From Sphingobacterium sp. CZ-2 (GTDB lineage: Bacteria; Bacteroidota; Bacteroidia; Sphingobacteriales; Sphingobacteriaceae), in NCBI RefSeq assembly GCF_004526235.1, contig NZ_CP038159.1, forward strand, positions 3,286,001 through 3,350,000: 64,000 nucleotides of DNA. Reading direction: 5' to 3'. The notes beneath the pieces were generated by a model. That model had not been told where the DNA came from and made no database searches. It was given only the letters and a program-made list of their open reading frames with translations. This document shows positions 1-8,665 of this stretch, piece by piece (the first letter of the stretch is position 1; every line of letters starts with the position of its first letter). The translations under genes and the position numbers were made by a program.

Positions 1-1
1 G

Positions 2-478
2 GCAGTTGATTTTATCTTTGGATTGGATAAATTCAACGGTCAGGATGTGGCTGTAAGCGGAGGTAGTCAAGGAGGAGCACTTGCCATAGTTACGGCTGCA
101 CTCGATCCTAGAATTAAATATTTGAGAAGTAATTATCCAGCTTTATGCGACTTGACAGGATATTTACACCAAAGGGCAGGAGGCTGGCCTCATATCCTAA
201 ATCAGCAAAATGCCCCACGTTATCAAGCTGAAAAATATATCGAAAATCTCGCATATTATGATGTGGTTAATTTCGCGAGATTCGTAAAGGTTCCTGGTTT
301 CTATACTTGGGGATATAATGATGAAACTTGTCCACCGACTTCCTATTATTCCGCTTTCAATATGATCACTGCTCCAAAGGAATTATTGGTGAAAAAAGAA
401 ACCGGTCATAATACCCTGCCAGAACAGCATCAGGCACAGGTCAAATGGTTAGCCGAAAGGTTGAACAAGAAGAACTAA
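2..478 (+). CDS. Acetylxylan esterase / cephalosporin-C deacetylase-like hydrolase, C-terminal part
   Basis: The frame is open to the left edge of the window, so only the last 158 or so residues are present. They match the alpha/beta-hydrolase fold of the AXE1 family, which removes O-acetyl groups from xylan, xylo-oligosaccharides or cephalosporin C. The nucleophile elbow GGSQGG (Ser about residue 22 of the visible part), the Asp in GYNDETCPP and the His in ETGHNT near the C-terminus give a complete Ser-Asp-His triad. A TTG at 23 could be taken as a start, but coding sequence clearly continues upstream of it. It ends five bases before the convergent heme oxygenase gene. The true substrate cannot be read from this fragment. 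Confidence 0.8.
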   Translation, partial: AVDFIFGLDKFNGQDVAVSGGSQGGALAIVTAALDPRIKYLRSNYPALCDLTGYLHQRAGGWPHILNQQNAPRYQAEKYIENLAYYDVVNFARFVKVPGFYTWGYNDETCPPTSYYSAFNMITAPKELLVKKETGHNTLPEQHQAQVKWLAERLNKKN

Positions 479-483
479 TGAAT

Positions 484-1041
484 TTAAGAGGTCTTTAATT
501 GGTTTTCAAAACTAAGAAAGACCTCTTTTACCAATTGGATCAATTCCTGTTTTTCGTTCTCTTGAATAGGAAGTTCATTCAAATGCCTTCTGAAATCCTG
601 CCAATTTTCCATACCTTTTTCTCCATCTCCCATAAAAAATGATAAAGACTGATCAATCCCTCTTTTTTCAAGCATTTTTGCAATATAGGGACCACCCAAA
701 GCAGATCCTTCTAATACATATATAGCGCTTAATGCCTCTTTTAAAGAGGAAATGTCTGGATGTTTTAAGGGACTTATTGCTGGAGCTTCCGACCCCATAC
801 TCATTAAATCATCGATAATTTTACGGGACCTTTGGTAGTTGGGTTTGTGGGGATAATTTCCTTCCTCCAAATATGGAAGACTAGCGTCTTCTATGGATTT
901 GTAAAAACGGTAAAAATCCAATAAAAGCATTTTATATGCATCCAGATTATTTACATTTTTTATCCGTTGTATGACGGTTTTCTCCACTTGTTGATGGATA
1001 GCAAGGGTTTCTTTTTTAAGAATATCGGCAAAATTATTCAT
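484..1041 (-). CDS. bphO: Biliverdin-forming heme oxygenase (bacteriophytochrome-associated)
   Basis: Heme oxygenases of this family open heme to biliverdin IXalpha, the chromophore of bacteriophytochromes. The likely proximal heme ligand is the His in ETLAIHQQ (about residue 16), and the distal-helix region carries YVLEGSALGG (about residue 107), typical of the HemO/BphO group. I chose the ATG at 1041 (185 residues) over a TTG at 1056. The ATG overlaps the stop codon of the upstream phytochrome gene by eight bases (ATGAATAA), which suggests translational coupling. The enzyme is expected to be cytoplasmic and to supply biliverdin directly to the neighbouring kinase. Confidence 0.87.
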   Translation of the reverse strand: MNNFADILKKETLAIHQQVEKTVIQRIKNVNNLDAYKMLLLDFYRFYKSIEDASLPYLEEGNYPHKPNYQRSRKIIDDLMSMGSEAPAISPLKHPDISSLKEALSAIYVLEGSALGGPYIAKMLEKRGIDQSLSFFMGDGEKGMENWQDFRRHLNELPIQENEKQELIQLVKEVFLSFENQLKTS

Positions 1042-3253
1042 GGAATGTTTTATCAATCGTATAATCAGGGAAAAATATTACTATTTCGGTTCCTACTCCT
1101 AAGTTACTTTCAATGGAAATTTTTAGGTTCAGTTTATCGACTATCCTTTTTACAATGGCCATTCCGACTCCCGATCCTTCAAAGCCAGCAGAATTGGACA
1201 TGCGTTTAAAAATTTCATACACTGTTTCCAACTCGCTTTTCTTGATACCGATTCCATTGTCTATTACTTTATAGTTCACTCCATTGTCTAATTGCTCGGA
1301 TGAAATGGAAACTGTTGGGTTTTTGCTCTTGGAAGAATATTTAATGGCATTACCTATGATATTGACAAATAACTGGTAAACCAGCGTCTTTTCTCCATAA
1401 ACAGGCAATAATTCGCCAAAAGACACATTTAACCCCCCAGAGCTATACCGCTCTCTGGCAATTTCTACAATTTCTTTAATGAATTTATCGGTACTAATTA
1501 ATACAGGTTGATAATCAAATACACTGGCTTTTGAAAAGCTGTGGATCTTATCGAGCATATTAACGATATTATTAACGCCATCCAAGATATTCTGTGTCAT
1601 TTTTTTCTTTAAACCGTCTGGTACGGAATCTCTAACACTCAAGAATTCTCCCGAAAGCTTAATGGCAGTAAGCGGATTTTTCAAATCATGGCTAATGGTA
1701 TAGGCATAGGTATCCAACGCATTATTCATCTCTATCAACTGCTCATTGAGGGCAGCAATTCGTGAAGCCTTCTTTAACATTCCCTGTTGAAGTACGTCCT
1801 TGATTCGTTGAAGAAACAGCACTTCTCTTTGGGTCCATTTTATGGCTGATCCTTTCACTTCCTCCATATACAATTGAAAAGAAGTTCGTGGAGAAGGCTT
1901 TAACACCTGGTCGGCTTCATCCAATACAAAATCCTTTTCCGGTTTTCCTGCCCATTTTTTTATCACTGGTGTTTCCTTTCGGAACCAGATCAATGTAAAC
2001 CCTAATGGGCCTTCAATTGGCAGAAAGGCTATTCCTGGAAAATCTTCAAAAAACAGACTGGAATCCATATTGGAATATTTATCATGAAGATTGCTCAAAT
2101 AAATATCCTTAAGTTCCGATTTCACAGAAGAGATAAAATTAGAGATCGATGATTTCCCAGGTGTTTCTCCAAAGGTCATTATTTCGTCCCCTTGAATAAT
2201 AGCTATTCCATCACTGATCATAGCTTCCATCAGTTGGGGCATGATCGGTTCTAAGTCTCTAAAAACATTGTTTTTTAAATAAATAGCCTCTTTTATCTGA
2301 CTTTCTAATTTCTGAGATTCACCCAGATAGGTGAGTTTTTCCTCATGCTCTAGATATTGAAACCTCGACGCTGCATAATGGGTTAGGGTGAAAGCTAGAT
2401 TCCTTCGTTGAAGGTCTACATGTAATGGCATTTCGTTTTGACAACATACCAATCCCCAGAGCTTTCCTTTTACGATGATTGAAATACTTAGACTTGATCG
2501 AAATCCACCATTTCTTAAATATTGAAGATGGATAGGGGAAAGGGACCTGATCCCAACCCTTTGCAAATCGATTTCTTCACCAATACTGATCATATGATTA
2601 GGCGCTACATCCGTGTCTACAATAAAACGAATGTGGTTTTTGCTATATAACGCTCTTGCTTGCTGGGGGATATCGAATTCTGGATAATGAAAACCTAAGA
2701 AAGATGATAATGACTGATCCTTCAGATGCTCGGCAACCACAATGCCGCTGCTATCCTCTAAAAATTGATAGATCATCACTCTATCAAAGCCCATTAATTC
2801 TCCTAAAATATCACTGAGATCTTGCCAAAGGGAATCCTGGGATTGTGAAATCTTTTGAAGGTAGGAATTAAAAGATAAATTGAGATTTCCTTGTTTATTA
2901 TGCTTAACCTCAAATTCCAAGTAAAGTAACCCATTGGTCCAGTACATGGATAAGTAAAACTCTTGATCCTCCACGACGAATTCTTGGGAGAAACGATGAG
3001 GATTCTCAGCTTGGTTCTGCTCAGAAAGTTCATCAAAAGCATGTTGGATTTTTTCAAATGGAAGGCGAAGAATTTCCTGGATGTTTTTATCTAGCCAATC
3101 CTCCTCATGAAAAACCTTATTTAAAGGCTCAATAACTTGACTATGGGTTTTGACTTTCAAATCCTTGTCGAGGATTATCAATATCCCGTAAGGTTGTATC
3201 AGTCCTAAAAGATGAATCTGTTCATCTTCACATTTATTAGAAATTTTATTCAT
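1034..3253 (-). CDS. bphP: Bacteriophytochrome sensor histidine kinase
   Basis: A red/far-red light-sensing histidine kinase of about 739 residues. The order is PAS, GAF, PHY, HisKA, HATPase. The biliverdin-binding cysteine is the Cys at about residue 8, just before IHLLGLIQPYG. The GAF domain has the DIP motif (FDIPQQAR, about residue 194), and the PHY tongue has the PRxSF motif (SPRTSF, about 453). The H-box is SHDLKNP (His about 521), the N-box NIIGNAIKYSS (about 636), and the ATP lid shows DNGIGI and GSGVGMAI. The ATG at 3253 is preferred over an upstream TTG at 3262. No receiver domain is fused and no response regulator lies next to it, so its output partner must be encoded elsewhere. 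It shares a transcript with bphO. Confidence 0.92.
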   Translation of the reverse strand: MNKISNKCEDEQIHLLGLIQPYGILIILDKDLKVKTHSQVIEPLNKVFHEEDWLDKNIQEILRLPFEKIQHAFDELSEQNQAENPHRFSQEFVVEDQEFYLSMYWTNGLLYLEFEVKHNKQGNLNLSFNSYLQKISQSQDSLWQDLSDILGELMGFDRVMIYQFLEDSSGIVVAEHLKDQSLSSFLGFHYPEFDIPQQARALYSKNHIRFIVDTDVAPNHMISIGEEIDLQRVGIRSLSPIHLQYLRNGGFRSSLSISIIVKGKLWGLVCCQNEMPLHVDLQRRNLAFTLTHYAASRFQYLEHEEKLTYLGESQKLESQIKEAIYLKNNVFRDLEPIMPQLMEAMISDGIAIIQGDEIMTFGETPGKSSISNFISSVKSELKDIYLSNLHDKYSNMDSSLFFEDFPGIAFLPIEGPLGFTLIWFRKETPVIKKWAGKPEKDFVLDEADQVLKPSPRTSFQLYMEEVKGSAIKWTQREVLFLQRIKDVLQQGMLKKASRIAALNEQLIEMNNALDTYAYTISHDLKNPLTAIKLSGEFLSVRDSVPDGLKKKMTQNILDGVNNIVNMLDKIHSFSKASVFDYQPVLISTDKFIKEIVEIARERYSSGGLNVSFGELLPVYGEKTLVYQLFVNIIGNAIKYSSKSKNPTVSISSEQLDNGVNYKVIDNGIGIKKSELETVYEIFKRMSNSAGFEGSGVGMAIVKRIVDKLNLKISIESNLGVGTEIVIFFPDYTIDKTFHE

Positions 3254-3262
3254 TGAAATCAA

Positions 3263-3556
3263 GCTATTTTAAGATATAATTACTGGAAAAATGGATCTAA
3301 ATCCATGAATTTTTATTATGGAATTAGATTTTTTTGTTAATGTGAAGTAATTATAATTTGTGATGCAATTTACCTAATTAAATATAGAAAACAGCTTAAT
3401 AATTGTTTTATTTTATTTCTTCCATTACAACGCTGTTTAAATGATTTTATATAGAATTATTTAATATTTTAATAATGCAAATATAAATTAGTGTGCCTTG
3501 CAATTCGCTGATTAAAAAACCAATTTTAGGTTGAATTATTTTAAAATCAAATTGTT
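3263..3556. other. Divergent intergenic region, no gene seen
   Basis: An AT-rich stretch of about 290 bases separates the divergent bphP and helix-turn-helix genes. It must hold both promoters, but I found no full TTTG/TAnnTTTG promoter and no clear long palindrome. No open frame of convincing length or composition is present. Confidence 0.5.
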
Positions 3557-3871
3557 ATGCTCCATAATGATCTTTTGAAGCTCCGAAGATTACTTGAGGA
3601 TATATTAAAAGTCCTACTTAGAACCATGAGTCTCTATGAAAATCGCTTAATTTCCTCCGAAGTGCAGCAGGTAAACCCAGAAATCTCACAGCCTATGCAA
3701 GTAGAATTATTGGGTACCCAGGAAGTTCTGAAACTGTTAAATATCAGTGAGAGCACTTATTATCGATTGGTAAAGAACGGTTCCCTTATCCCTACTAAAA
3801 TTGGAAGCCGCCATTATTATAGGAAGAATGATTTGGATGCCATATTTGAGTTATTCCGCAGAAAAAAATGA
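3557..3871 (+). CDS. Small helix-turn-helix (excisionase-type) DNA-binding protein
   Basis: A 104-residue protein. The first 35 or so residues are leucine-rich and probably form a coiled coil for dimerisation. The second half (GTQEVLKLLNISESTYYRLV, then a short wing up to the KK end) fits the MerR/excisionase-like winged helix of the Hth_17 type. Such proteins are common in Bacteroidota, where some act as excisionases or copy-control factors of mobile elements and others as plain regulators. No integrase, relaxase or attachment site is seen nearby, so a mobile-element role is not supported. It begins at an ATG and ends before a terminator shared with the convergent ABC-F gene. Confidence 0.7.
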   Translation: MLHNDLLKLRRLLEDILKVLLRTMSLYENRLISSEVQQVNPEISQPMQVELLGTQEVLKLLNISESTYYRLVKNGSLIPTKIGSRHYYRKNDLDAIFELFRRKK

Positions 3872-3881
3872 GTACAAAAAA

Positions 3882-3908
3882 AAAGAGTGCATTTGCACTC
3901 TTTTTTCT
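3882..3908. terminator. Bidirectional Rho-independent terminator
   Basis: A perfect ten-base inverted repeat (3882-3891 and 3894-3903, core GAGTGCA/TGCACTC, two-base loop) is bordered by A-rich and T-rich tracts. It can therefore stop transcription from the helix-turn-helix gene on the plus strand and from the ABC-F gene on the minus strand. Confidence 0.85.
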
Positions 3909-5539
3909 TATTTCTCGATTTCTTTCAAGCTGGACATTTTTTTGTATTCCAAAAATCCTTTAATGTCTTCGAAATGTTCCCTAACACGTTTATTTCCAAA
4001 TTCAAATACTTTTTTTGCCAAACCATCCAAGAAATCACGATCATGGGAAACTAGAATCAAGGTGCCATCAAAATCCTGAAGAGCATCCTTGATGATATCC
4101 TTGGTTTTCATATCCAAATGATTGGTAGGCTCATCCAGAATCAACACATTAACAGGTTCCAACAATAATTTGATCATAGCTAAACGGGTCTTTTCTCCTC
4201 CTGATAGTACCTTTACCTTTTTGGTGGTATCATCTCCGCTGAACATAAAAGCACCCAGTAGGTCCTTTATTTTTACCCTTACATCACCAACTGCAATCTG
4301 ATCAATCGTTTCGAATACGGTCAGCTCTTCATCCAGTAAGGAGGCCTGATTTTGGGCGAAATAACCAATTTTTGCATTATGGCCAACTTTTAAACTCCCT
4401 TCAAAATCAATTTCTCCCATGATTGCTTTAATCATGGTTGATTTTCCTTCTCCATTTTTACCTACAAAAGCTACTTTTTCACCTCTTTCGATCACCAAAT
4501 TTGCTTTTTCAAAAACTAAATGATCACCATAGGATTTCGTTAGGTCTTCTACCATTACAGGATAAGTTCCTGATCTTGGGGAAGGAGGGAATTTCAATCG
4601 CAATGCGGAAGTGTCGACCTCATCAATTTGTATGATCTCCAGTTTTTCCAGCATTTTCACGCGTGATTGAACCTGTAAGGTTTTAGAGTAAGTACCTTTA
4701 AAGCGGTCTATGAATTCTTGATTATCGGCTATAAATCGCTGCTGCTCTTCATACGCTTTGATCTGGTGTTGCCTACGCTCTTTACGTAACTCAAGGTAAT
4801 GGCTGTATTTAGCCTTATAATCGTAGATTTTACCCATAGTTACCTCGATTGTTCTATTGGTGATATTATCAACAAAAGCACGGTCGTGGGAAATCACCAT
4901 AACTGCTTTAGCCTGTGTTACCAGAAAATCTTCGAGCCATTGGATACTTTCGATATCCATATGGTTGGTAGGCTCATCGAGTAGGATAAGGTCTGGTTTC
5001 TTTAGGAGTATTTTTGCCAGTTCGATACGCATTCTCCATCCTCCAGAAAATTCAGAAGTTTGACGGTTGAAATCCGATCTTTCAAATCCAAGGCCTTTTA
5101 ATACCTTTTCAATTTCAGCATCATAATTCGTTTCCTCCAAGGAATAGAATTTTTCACTCAATTCGGAAACCCGCTCGATCAATTTCATGTAATCGTCCGA
5201 TTCATAGTCCGTCCGTACATTCAATTGTTCGTTAAGTTCAATTAATTCCTTCTCCATGCTGTTCTGTTCATCAAAAGCTTTAGCTGTTTCTTCAAAAACA
5301 GTTAAGCCGTCCTGAGTCAGTAAATGTTGCGGAAGGTAAGCAATAACAGCATCTTTGGGTCCTGTGACATTTCCTGTTGTAGGTTTTCCGACTCCAGCAA
5401 TAATTTTTAATAAAGTAGATTTTCCAGCGCCATTTTTACCCATTAAGGCAATTTTATCATTTTCATTGATAGAGAATGAAACGTCTGAAAATAAAGTGGT
5501 TCCTCCAAAGGAAACGGATATATTATTTACATTAATCAC
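3908..5539 (-). CDS. ABC-F family ATPase (ribosome-associated, EttA/YbiT type)
   Basis: A soluble protein with two ATP-binding cassettes and no membrane domain, 543 residues. Cassette one has Walker A GKNGAGKS (34-41), signature FSGGWRMR and Walker B LLDEPTNHMD (about 187). Cassette two has GKNGEGKS (about 358), LSGGEKTR and LILDEPTNHLD (about 466). The linker between them is charged and helical, as in the P-site tRNA-interacting motif of ABC-F translation factors. Members rescue or tune stalled ribosomes, and some give antibiotic resistance by target protection, but nothing here points to resistance. The start is a GTG at 5539, matching the usual N-terminus of the family. It is divergent from the DUF1343 gene. 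Confidence 0.88.
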   Translation of the reverse strand: MINVNNISVSFGGTTLFSDVSFSINENDKIALMGKNGAGKSTLLKIIAGVGKPTTGNVTGPKDAVIAYLPQHLLTQDGLTVFEETAKAFDEQNSMEKELIELNEQLNVRTDYESDDYMKLIERVSELSEKFYSLEETNYDAEIEKVLKGLGFERSDFNRQTSEFSGGWRMRIELAKILLKKPDLILLDEPTNHMDIESIQWLEDFLVTQAKAVMVISHDRAFVDNITNRTIEVTMGKIYDYKAKYSHYLELRKERRQHQIKAYEEQQRFIADNQEFIDRFKGTYSKTLQVQSRVKMLEKLEIIQIDEVDTSALRLKFPPSPRSGTYPVMVEDLTKSYGDHLVFEKANLVIERGEKVAFVGKNGEGKSTMIKAIMGEIDFEGSLKVGHNAKIGYFAQNQASLLDEELTVFETIDQIAVGDVRVKIKDLLGAFMFSGDDTTKKVKVLSGGEKTRLAMIKLLLEPVNVLILDEPTNHLDMKTKDIIKDALQDFDGTLILVSHDRDFLDGLAKKVFEFGNKRVREHFEDIKGFLEYKKMSSLKEIEK

Positions 5540-5562
5540 TTGTAGGCAATTTTAATAAGTTG

Positions 5563-5570
5563 CAAAGATA
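5563..5570 (-). promoter_or_regulatory. Promoter -7 box for the ABC-F gene
   Basis: On the minus strand this reads TATCTTTG, an exact match to the Bacteroidota -7 consensus TAnnTTTG. It lies 23 bases before the GTG start of the ABC-F gene. The -33 TTTG box at the expected distance is poor. Confidence 0.45.
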
Positions 5571-5599
5571 ATGTAACTTTATTAACCTAATAAATTATC

Positions 5600-6805
5600 A
5601 TGAAAATAAACCTATTCATTTTTTCCATTCTCTTTTTGAGTTCAGGCTTTGTATTTGGCCAATTAAAATACGCAAATGACAAGATCAAAACTGGCGCTGA
5701 CCAAACAGAACTTTATATTCCTCAATTAAAAGGTAAAAGGGTTGCTCTGATTGCCAATCAAACGAGCATTATTGGTAAGTCCCATTTATTGGATAGCCTT
5801 GTTAAAAGAGGGATAAATGTGGTAAAAGTATTTGGCCCGGAACACGGTTTTAGAGGGAATGCCAGTAATGGTACCGAGGTTGGGGATGAAGTTGATAAGG
5901 GAACTGGGGTAAAGATCATTTCTTTATATGGCGCCAAAAAGAAACCATCTAAGGAAGATTTAGCTGATGTGGATGTCTTGATCTATGATATTCAGGACGT
6001 AGGATGTAGGTTTTATACCAATATTAATATTTTGAGGGATGTGATGGAATCTGCAGCACAATATGGAAAGGAAATGCTGATTCTTGATCGTCCAAATCCT
6101 AATGCCTATTTTGTTGATGGCCCCATTCTGGACATGAAAAACAAATCGGGAATAGGCCAATTTCCTATTCCAATTGTCCATGGATTAACAGTTGCGGAGT
6201 TTGCCCAGATGGCAAATGGGGAAGGTTGGCTGGAAAACAACTTGAAGGTAAAATTAAGGGTCATTAAAAATGCAAACTACAAACATGATATGTTGTATAA
6301 ACTGCCTATCTATCCATCTCCGAATCTAAATACCCCAGAAAGTATCTTATTATATCCTAGCACCTGTCTTTTTGAAGGGGTTTCACTCAATCATGGTCGG
6401 GGAACAGATTATGCTTTTACGGTAGTGGGCGGACCAATGTATAAAGGGATTTATAACTTCAATTATACACCGGTTTCTATGCCTGGTCGAGCGGAAGACC
6501 CCTTGTACCAAGATCAAGTTTGTTATGGCTTGGACCTACGCCAAACAGACCTGGAAGAATTGGTGAAATCGAAAAAAATTAACTTGAAATGGATGATGGA
6601 ACTCTATGCAAAACATCCCAACAAGGCACGATTCTTCGACCGATCCATTCATCGTCAAATTGGAAATATCGATTATTTGGCTGGTGTATCTGAATTTAAG
6701 GAGCAGATTAAAGCAGGTTTATCTGAAGAAGAGATTAGAAAGAGCTGGGAACCTGGGCTTTCCGCTTACAAGAAAATGCGTAAGAAATATCTTTTGTACA
6801 AATAA
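5600..6805 (+). CDS. DUF1343 protein, NamZ-like exo-beta-N-acetylmuramidase
   Basis: A 401-residue protein with a cleavable signal peptide (hydrophobic residues 5-20, ending FVFGQ), so it acts in the periplasm or outside. The DUF1343 family includes NamZ (glycoside hydrolase family GH171), which releases terminal N-acetylmuramic acid from peptidoglycan fragments. Family hallmarks are visible: IANQTSI near residue 53, FGPEHGFRG near 80, YDIQDVGCRFYT and the Asn/Pro-rich LDRPNPN segment. The product could recycle muropeptides, but the substrate is inferred from the family only. It is followed by its own terminator, so it appears monocistronic. Confidence 0.8.
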   Translation: MKINLFIFSILFLSSGFVFGQLKYANDKIKTGADQTELYIPQLKGKRVALIANQTSIIGKSHLLDSLVKRGINVVKVFGPEHGFRGNASNGTEVGDEVDKGTGVKIISLYGAKKKPSKEDLADVDVLIYDIQDVGCRFYTNINILRDVMESAAQYGKEMLILDRPNPNAYFVDGPILDMKNKSGIGQFPIPIVHGLTVAEFAQMANGEGWLENNLKVKLRVIKNANYKHDMLYKLPIYPSPNLNTPESILLYPSTCLFEGVSLNHGRGTDYAFTVVGGPMYKGIYNFNYTPVSMPGRAEDPLYQDQVCYGLDLRQTDLEELVKSKKINLKWMMELYAKHPNKARFFDRSIHRQIGNIDYLAGVSEFKEQIKAGLSEEEIRKSWEPGLSAYKKMRKKYLLYK

Positions 6806-6880
6806 AGAAATATAGCTTTTACTAATAAAGAGCTACAAAAAATAAATAGCATGAAATATTAAGTGTTTTTTTTTGAAAGT

Positions 6881-6922
6881 AGAAGTATGGTGAATTTAAT
6901 TTTTCCATACTTTTATTTTTTA
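6881..6922 (+). terminator. Rho-independent terminator after the DUF1343 gene
   Basis: The arms AGAAGTATGG (6881-6890) and CCATACTTTT (6905-6914) pair over nine of ten positions, with the tenth a G-U pair. A T-rich tract follows up to about 6922. It separates the DUF1343 gene from the antiporter gene. Confidence 0.65.
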
Positions 6923-6935
6923 ATCACACGTTTTT

Positions 6936-8525
6936 ATGATGCATAGCATGCTCCCAATGGTATTGGTCATGGTATTATTGATTGTAATACTGACTATTTG
7001 GGCTAACAAATTGAAGATCGCCTATCCGATATTATTGGTGGTCGCCGGACTTTTGACCTATTTTATCCCAGGTCTTCCAGTTATCAAAATCGATCCCGAC
7101 CTCATATTTTTCATCTTTCTACCACCCTTATTATTTGAGGCTGCATGGACAATCTCTTTTAAGGAAATGAAAAAATGGTGGCGGATTATTGGAAGTTTCG
7201 CTTTTCTGGTGGTTTTCTTTTCTGCCTTGTTGGTGGCATTGGTTTCCAATCAGATGATCCCGGGATTCTCCATTGCCTTAGGATTTGTGCTAGGAGGGAT
7301 AGTATCACCTCCAGATGCTGTAAGCACTGGGGCAATTACCAAATTTGTGAAAATACCTAAATCCACGTCGACAATTCTAGAAGGAGAAAGCTTATTGAAT
7401 GACGCTTCCTCCTTAATCATCTTTCGATTTGCTTTGGTTGCCGTTGGAACCGGCCAATTTATTATACAAGAAGCGGCTGTTGACTTCCTATGGATGTTGT
7501 TTGGTGGTGTAGGGATAGGTATTCTGATCGCTTTGGTTTTTATGTGGATCCATAAATATTTCTCCACAGATGCCCCTTCTGATATTGCGCTGACTTTAAT
7601 AGAACCTTATTTCATGTATTGGGTGGCAGAGCAATTCCATTGTTCCGGCGTGTTAGCTGTTGTTTCTGGGGGGTTATTTTTGTCTGCTAGACGGATGAGC
7701 TACTTAGCAAGTACAAGTAGGGTTAAAGGATATTCTGTATGGGAGAGTTTTACATTTATCTTGAACGGAATGGTGTTCTTGCTGATCGGATTAGAACTTC
7801 CGGAAATCGTTGCAGCTATTAAGTCTCATGGAATTCCTATTGGTACAGCTATGGGCTATGGGGTGATCGTTACTGTGGTGCTGATCCTTGCCAGAATTTT
7901 GAGCTCGTATGCTGCTATGTTTGCCACAGTTATTTTTAGACCAGCGGTTGCACACCAGAACCAATTCAGTAGAAGGCGCTGGTATTTGCCTATCATGTTA
8001 GGATGGACCGGTATGCGTGGGGTGGTATCCTTGGCAGCAGCCTTAGCCATCCCCTTAACATTGCCTTCGGGTGAACCTTTTCCCTATAGAAACCTCATCT
8101 TGTTCATTACCTTCGTGGTGATATTATTGACCCTTGTGGTACAAGGGCTTACCCTGCCTTATTTTATTAAAAGATTTAAAATATTTGAGGGACTTGAAGA
8201 TGAGGAGCAGATAGCGCAAAATACCCGGTTGAAAATGAAAGTTGGTCTGAGAAAGCATGTCTACCAACATGTTAAATCCAAATATGAAACCGAATATGCA
8301 GGCCATGCGGGTATGGAAAAGATATTGAAGCACTGGGAGGATCAGTCCAAAGTACAAGAAACCAATTGGATGGATGACATCAGTAAAAACATGCTGTTTG
8401 AGATTTTTCAAGTGCAACGAGAATACCTCGCAGAATTAAATAAAAGTGAAGAGTTTGATGAAGAGTTGATCAGGCATCAGATCTATCAAATCGATCTGGA
8501 AGAGGAAAGGTTGAAAGCTGTTTAG
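6936..8525 (+). CDS. Na+/H+ antiporter, CPA1 family
   Basis: An integral inner-membrane protein of 529 residues with about twelve hydrophobic segments in the first 410 residues and a soluble charged C-terminal tail of about 115 residues. The arrangement and motifs such as FIFLPPLLFEAAW, PPDAVSTGAI and LEGESLLNDASS are those of the bacterial CPA1 (NhaP/NhaK-type) antiporters that exchange Na+ or K+ for protons. The paired Asp residues of the ion site are expected in the ESLLNDAS region. Two adjacent ATG codons (6936 and 6939) could both serve as start. It stands alone after a terminator and before the nag operon. Confidence 0.88.
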   Translation: MMHSMLPMVLVMVLLIVILTIWANKLKIAYPILLVVAGLLTYFIPGLPVIKIDPDLIFFIFLPPLLFEAAWTISFKEMKKWWRIIGSFAFLVVFFSALLVALVSNQMIPGFSIALGFVLGGIVSPPDAVSTGAITKFVKIPKSTSTILEGESLLNDASSLIIFRFALVAVGTGQFIIQEAAVDFLWMLFGGVGIGILIALVFMWIHKYFSTDAPSDIALTLIEPYFMYWVAEQFHCSGVLAVVSGGLFLSARRMSYLASTSRVKGYSVWESFTFILNGMVFLLIGLELPEIVAAIKSHGIPIGTAMGYGVIVTVVLILARILSSYAAMFATVIFRPAVAHQNQFSRRRWYLPIMLGWTGMRGVVSLAAALAIPLTLPSGEPFPYRNLILFITFVVILLTLVVQGLTLPYFIKRFKIFEGLEDEEQIAQNTRLKMKVGLRKHVYQHVKSKYETEYAGHAGMEKILKHWEDQSKVQETNWMDDISKNMLFEIFQVQREYLAELNKSEEFDEELIRHQIYQIDLEEERLKAV

Positions 8526-8591
8526 GATTATAATTTAACGATTTTTTAATAAACAATTTTAAAGCTTTTCCTCAAATAAGCATAAATTACC

Positions 8592-8622
8592 TTGCATTTA
8601 AAAGCATGGAATATTATATTTG
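8592..8622 (+). promoter_or_regulatory. Promoter of the nagA operon
   Basis: TATATTTG at 8615-8622 is an exact TAnnTTTG -7 box. TTG at 8592-8594, twenty bases upstream, is a plausible -33 box. The last base of the -7 box is the first base of the palindrome that follows, so the promoter can be controlled there. Confidence 0.65.
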
Positions 8623-8648
8623 TTATCGTTAACAGGATTAACAATAAC
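8622..8648. promoter_or_regulatory. Inverted-repeat operator in front of nagA
   Basis: The arms GTTATCGTTAAC (8622-8633) and ATTAACAATAAC (8637-8648) match over ten of twelve positions around a three-base centre. The site covers the predicted transcription start, which is a classic position for a repressor. The LacI-family regulator encoded as the second gene of this operon is the obvious candidate to bind it. Its sequence differs from the TGCAA-N4-TTGCA sites near susC, so a different regulator is likely. Confidence 0.6.
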
Positions 8649-8665
8649 CCAATATAAACTATTCC

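Noticed and set aside
3557..3871. The helix-turn-helix gene as part of a mobile element
   Set aside because: No integrase, relaxase, attachment repeats or compositional break are visible around it.
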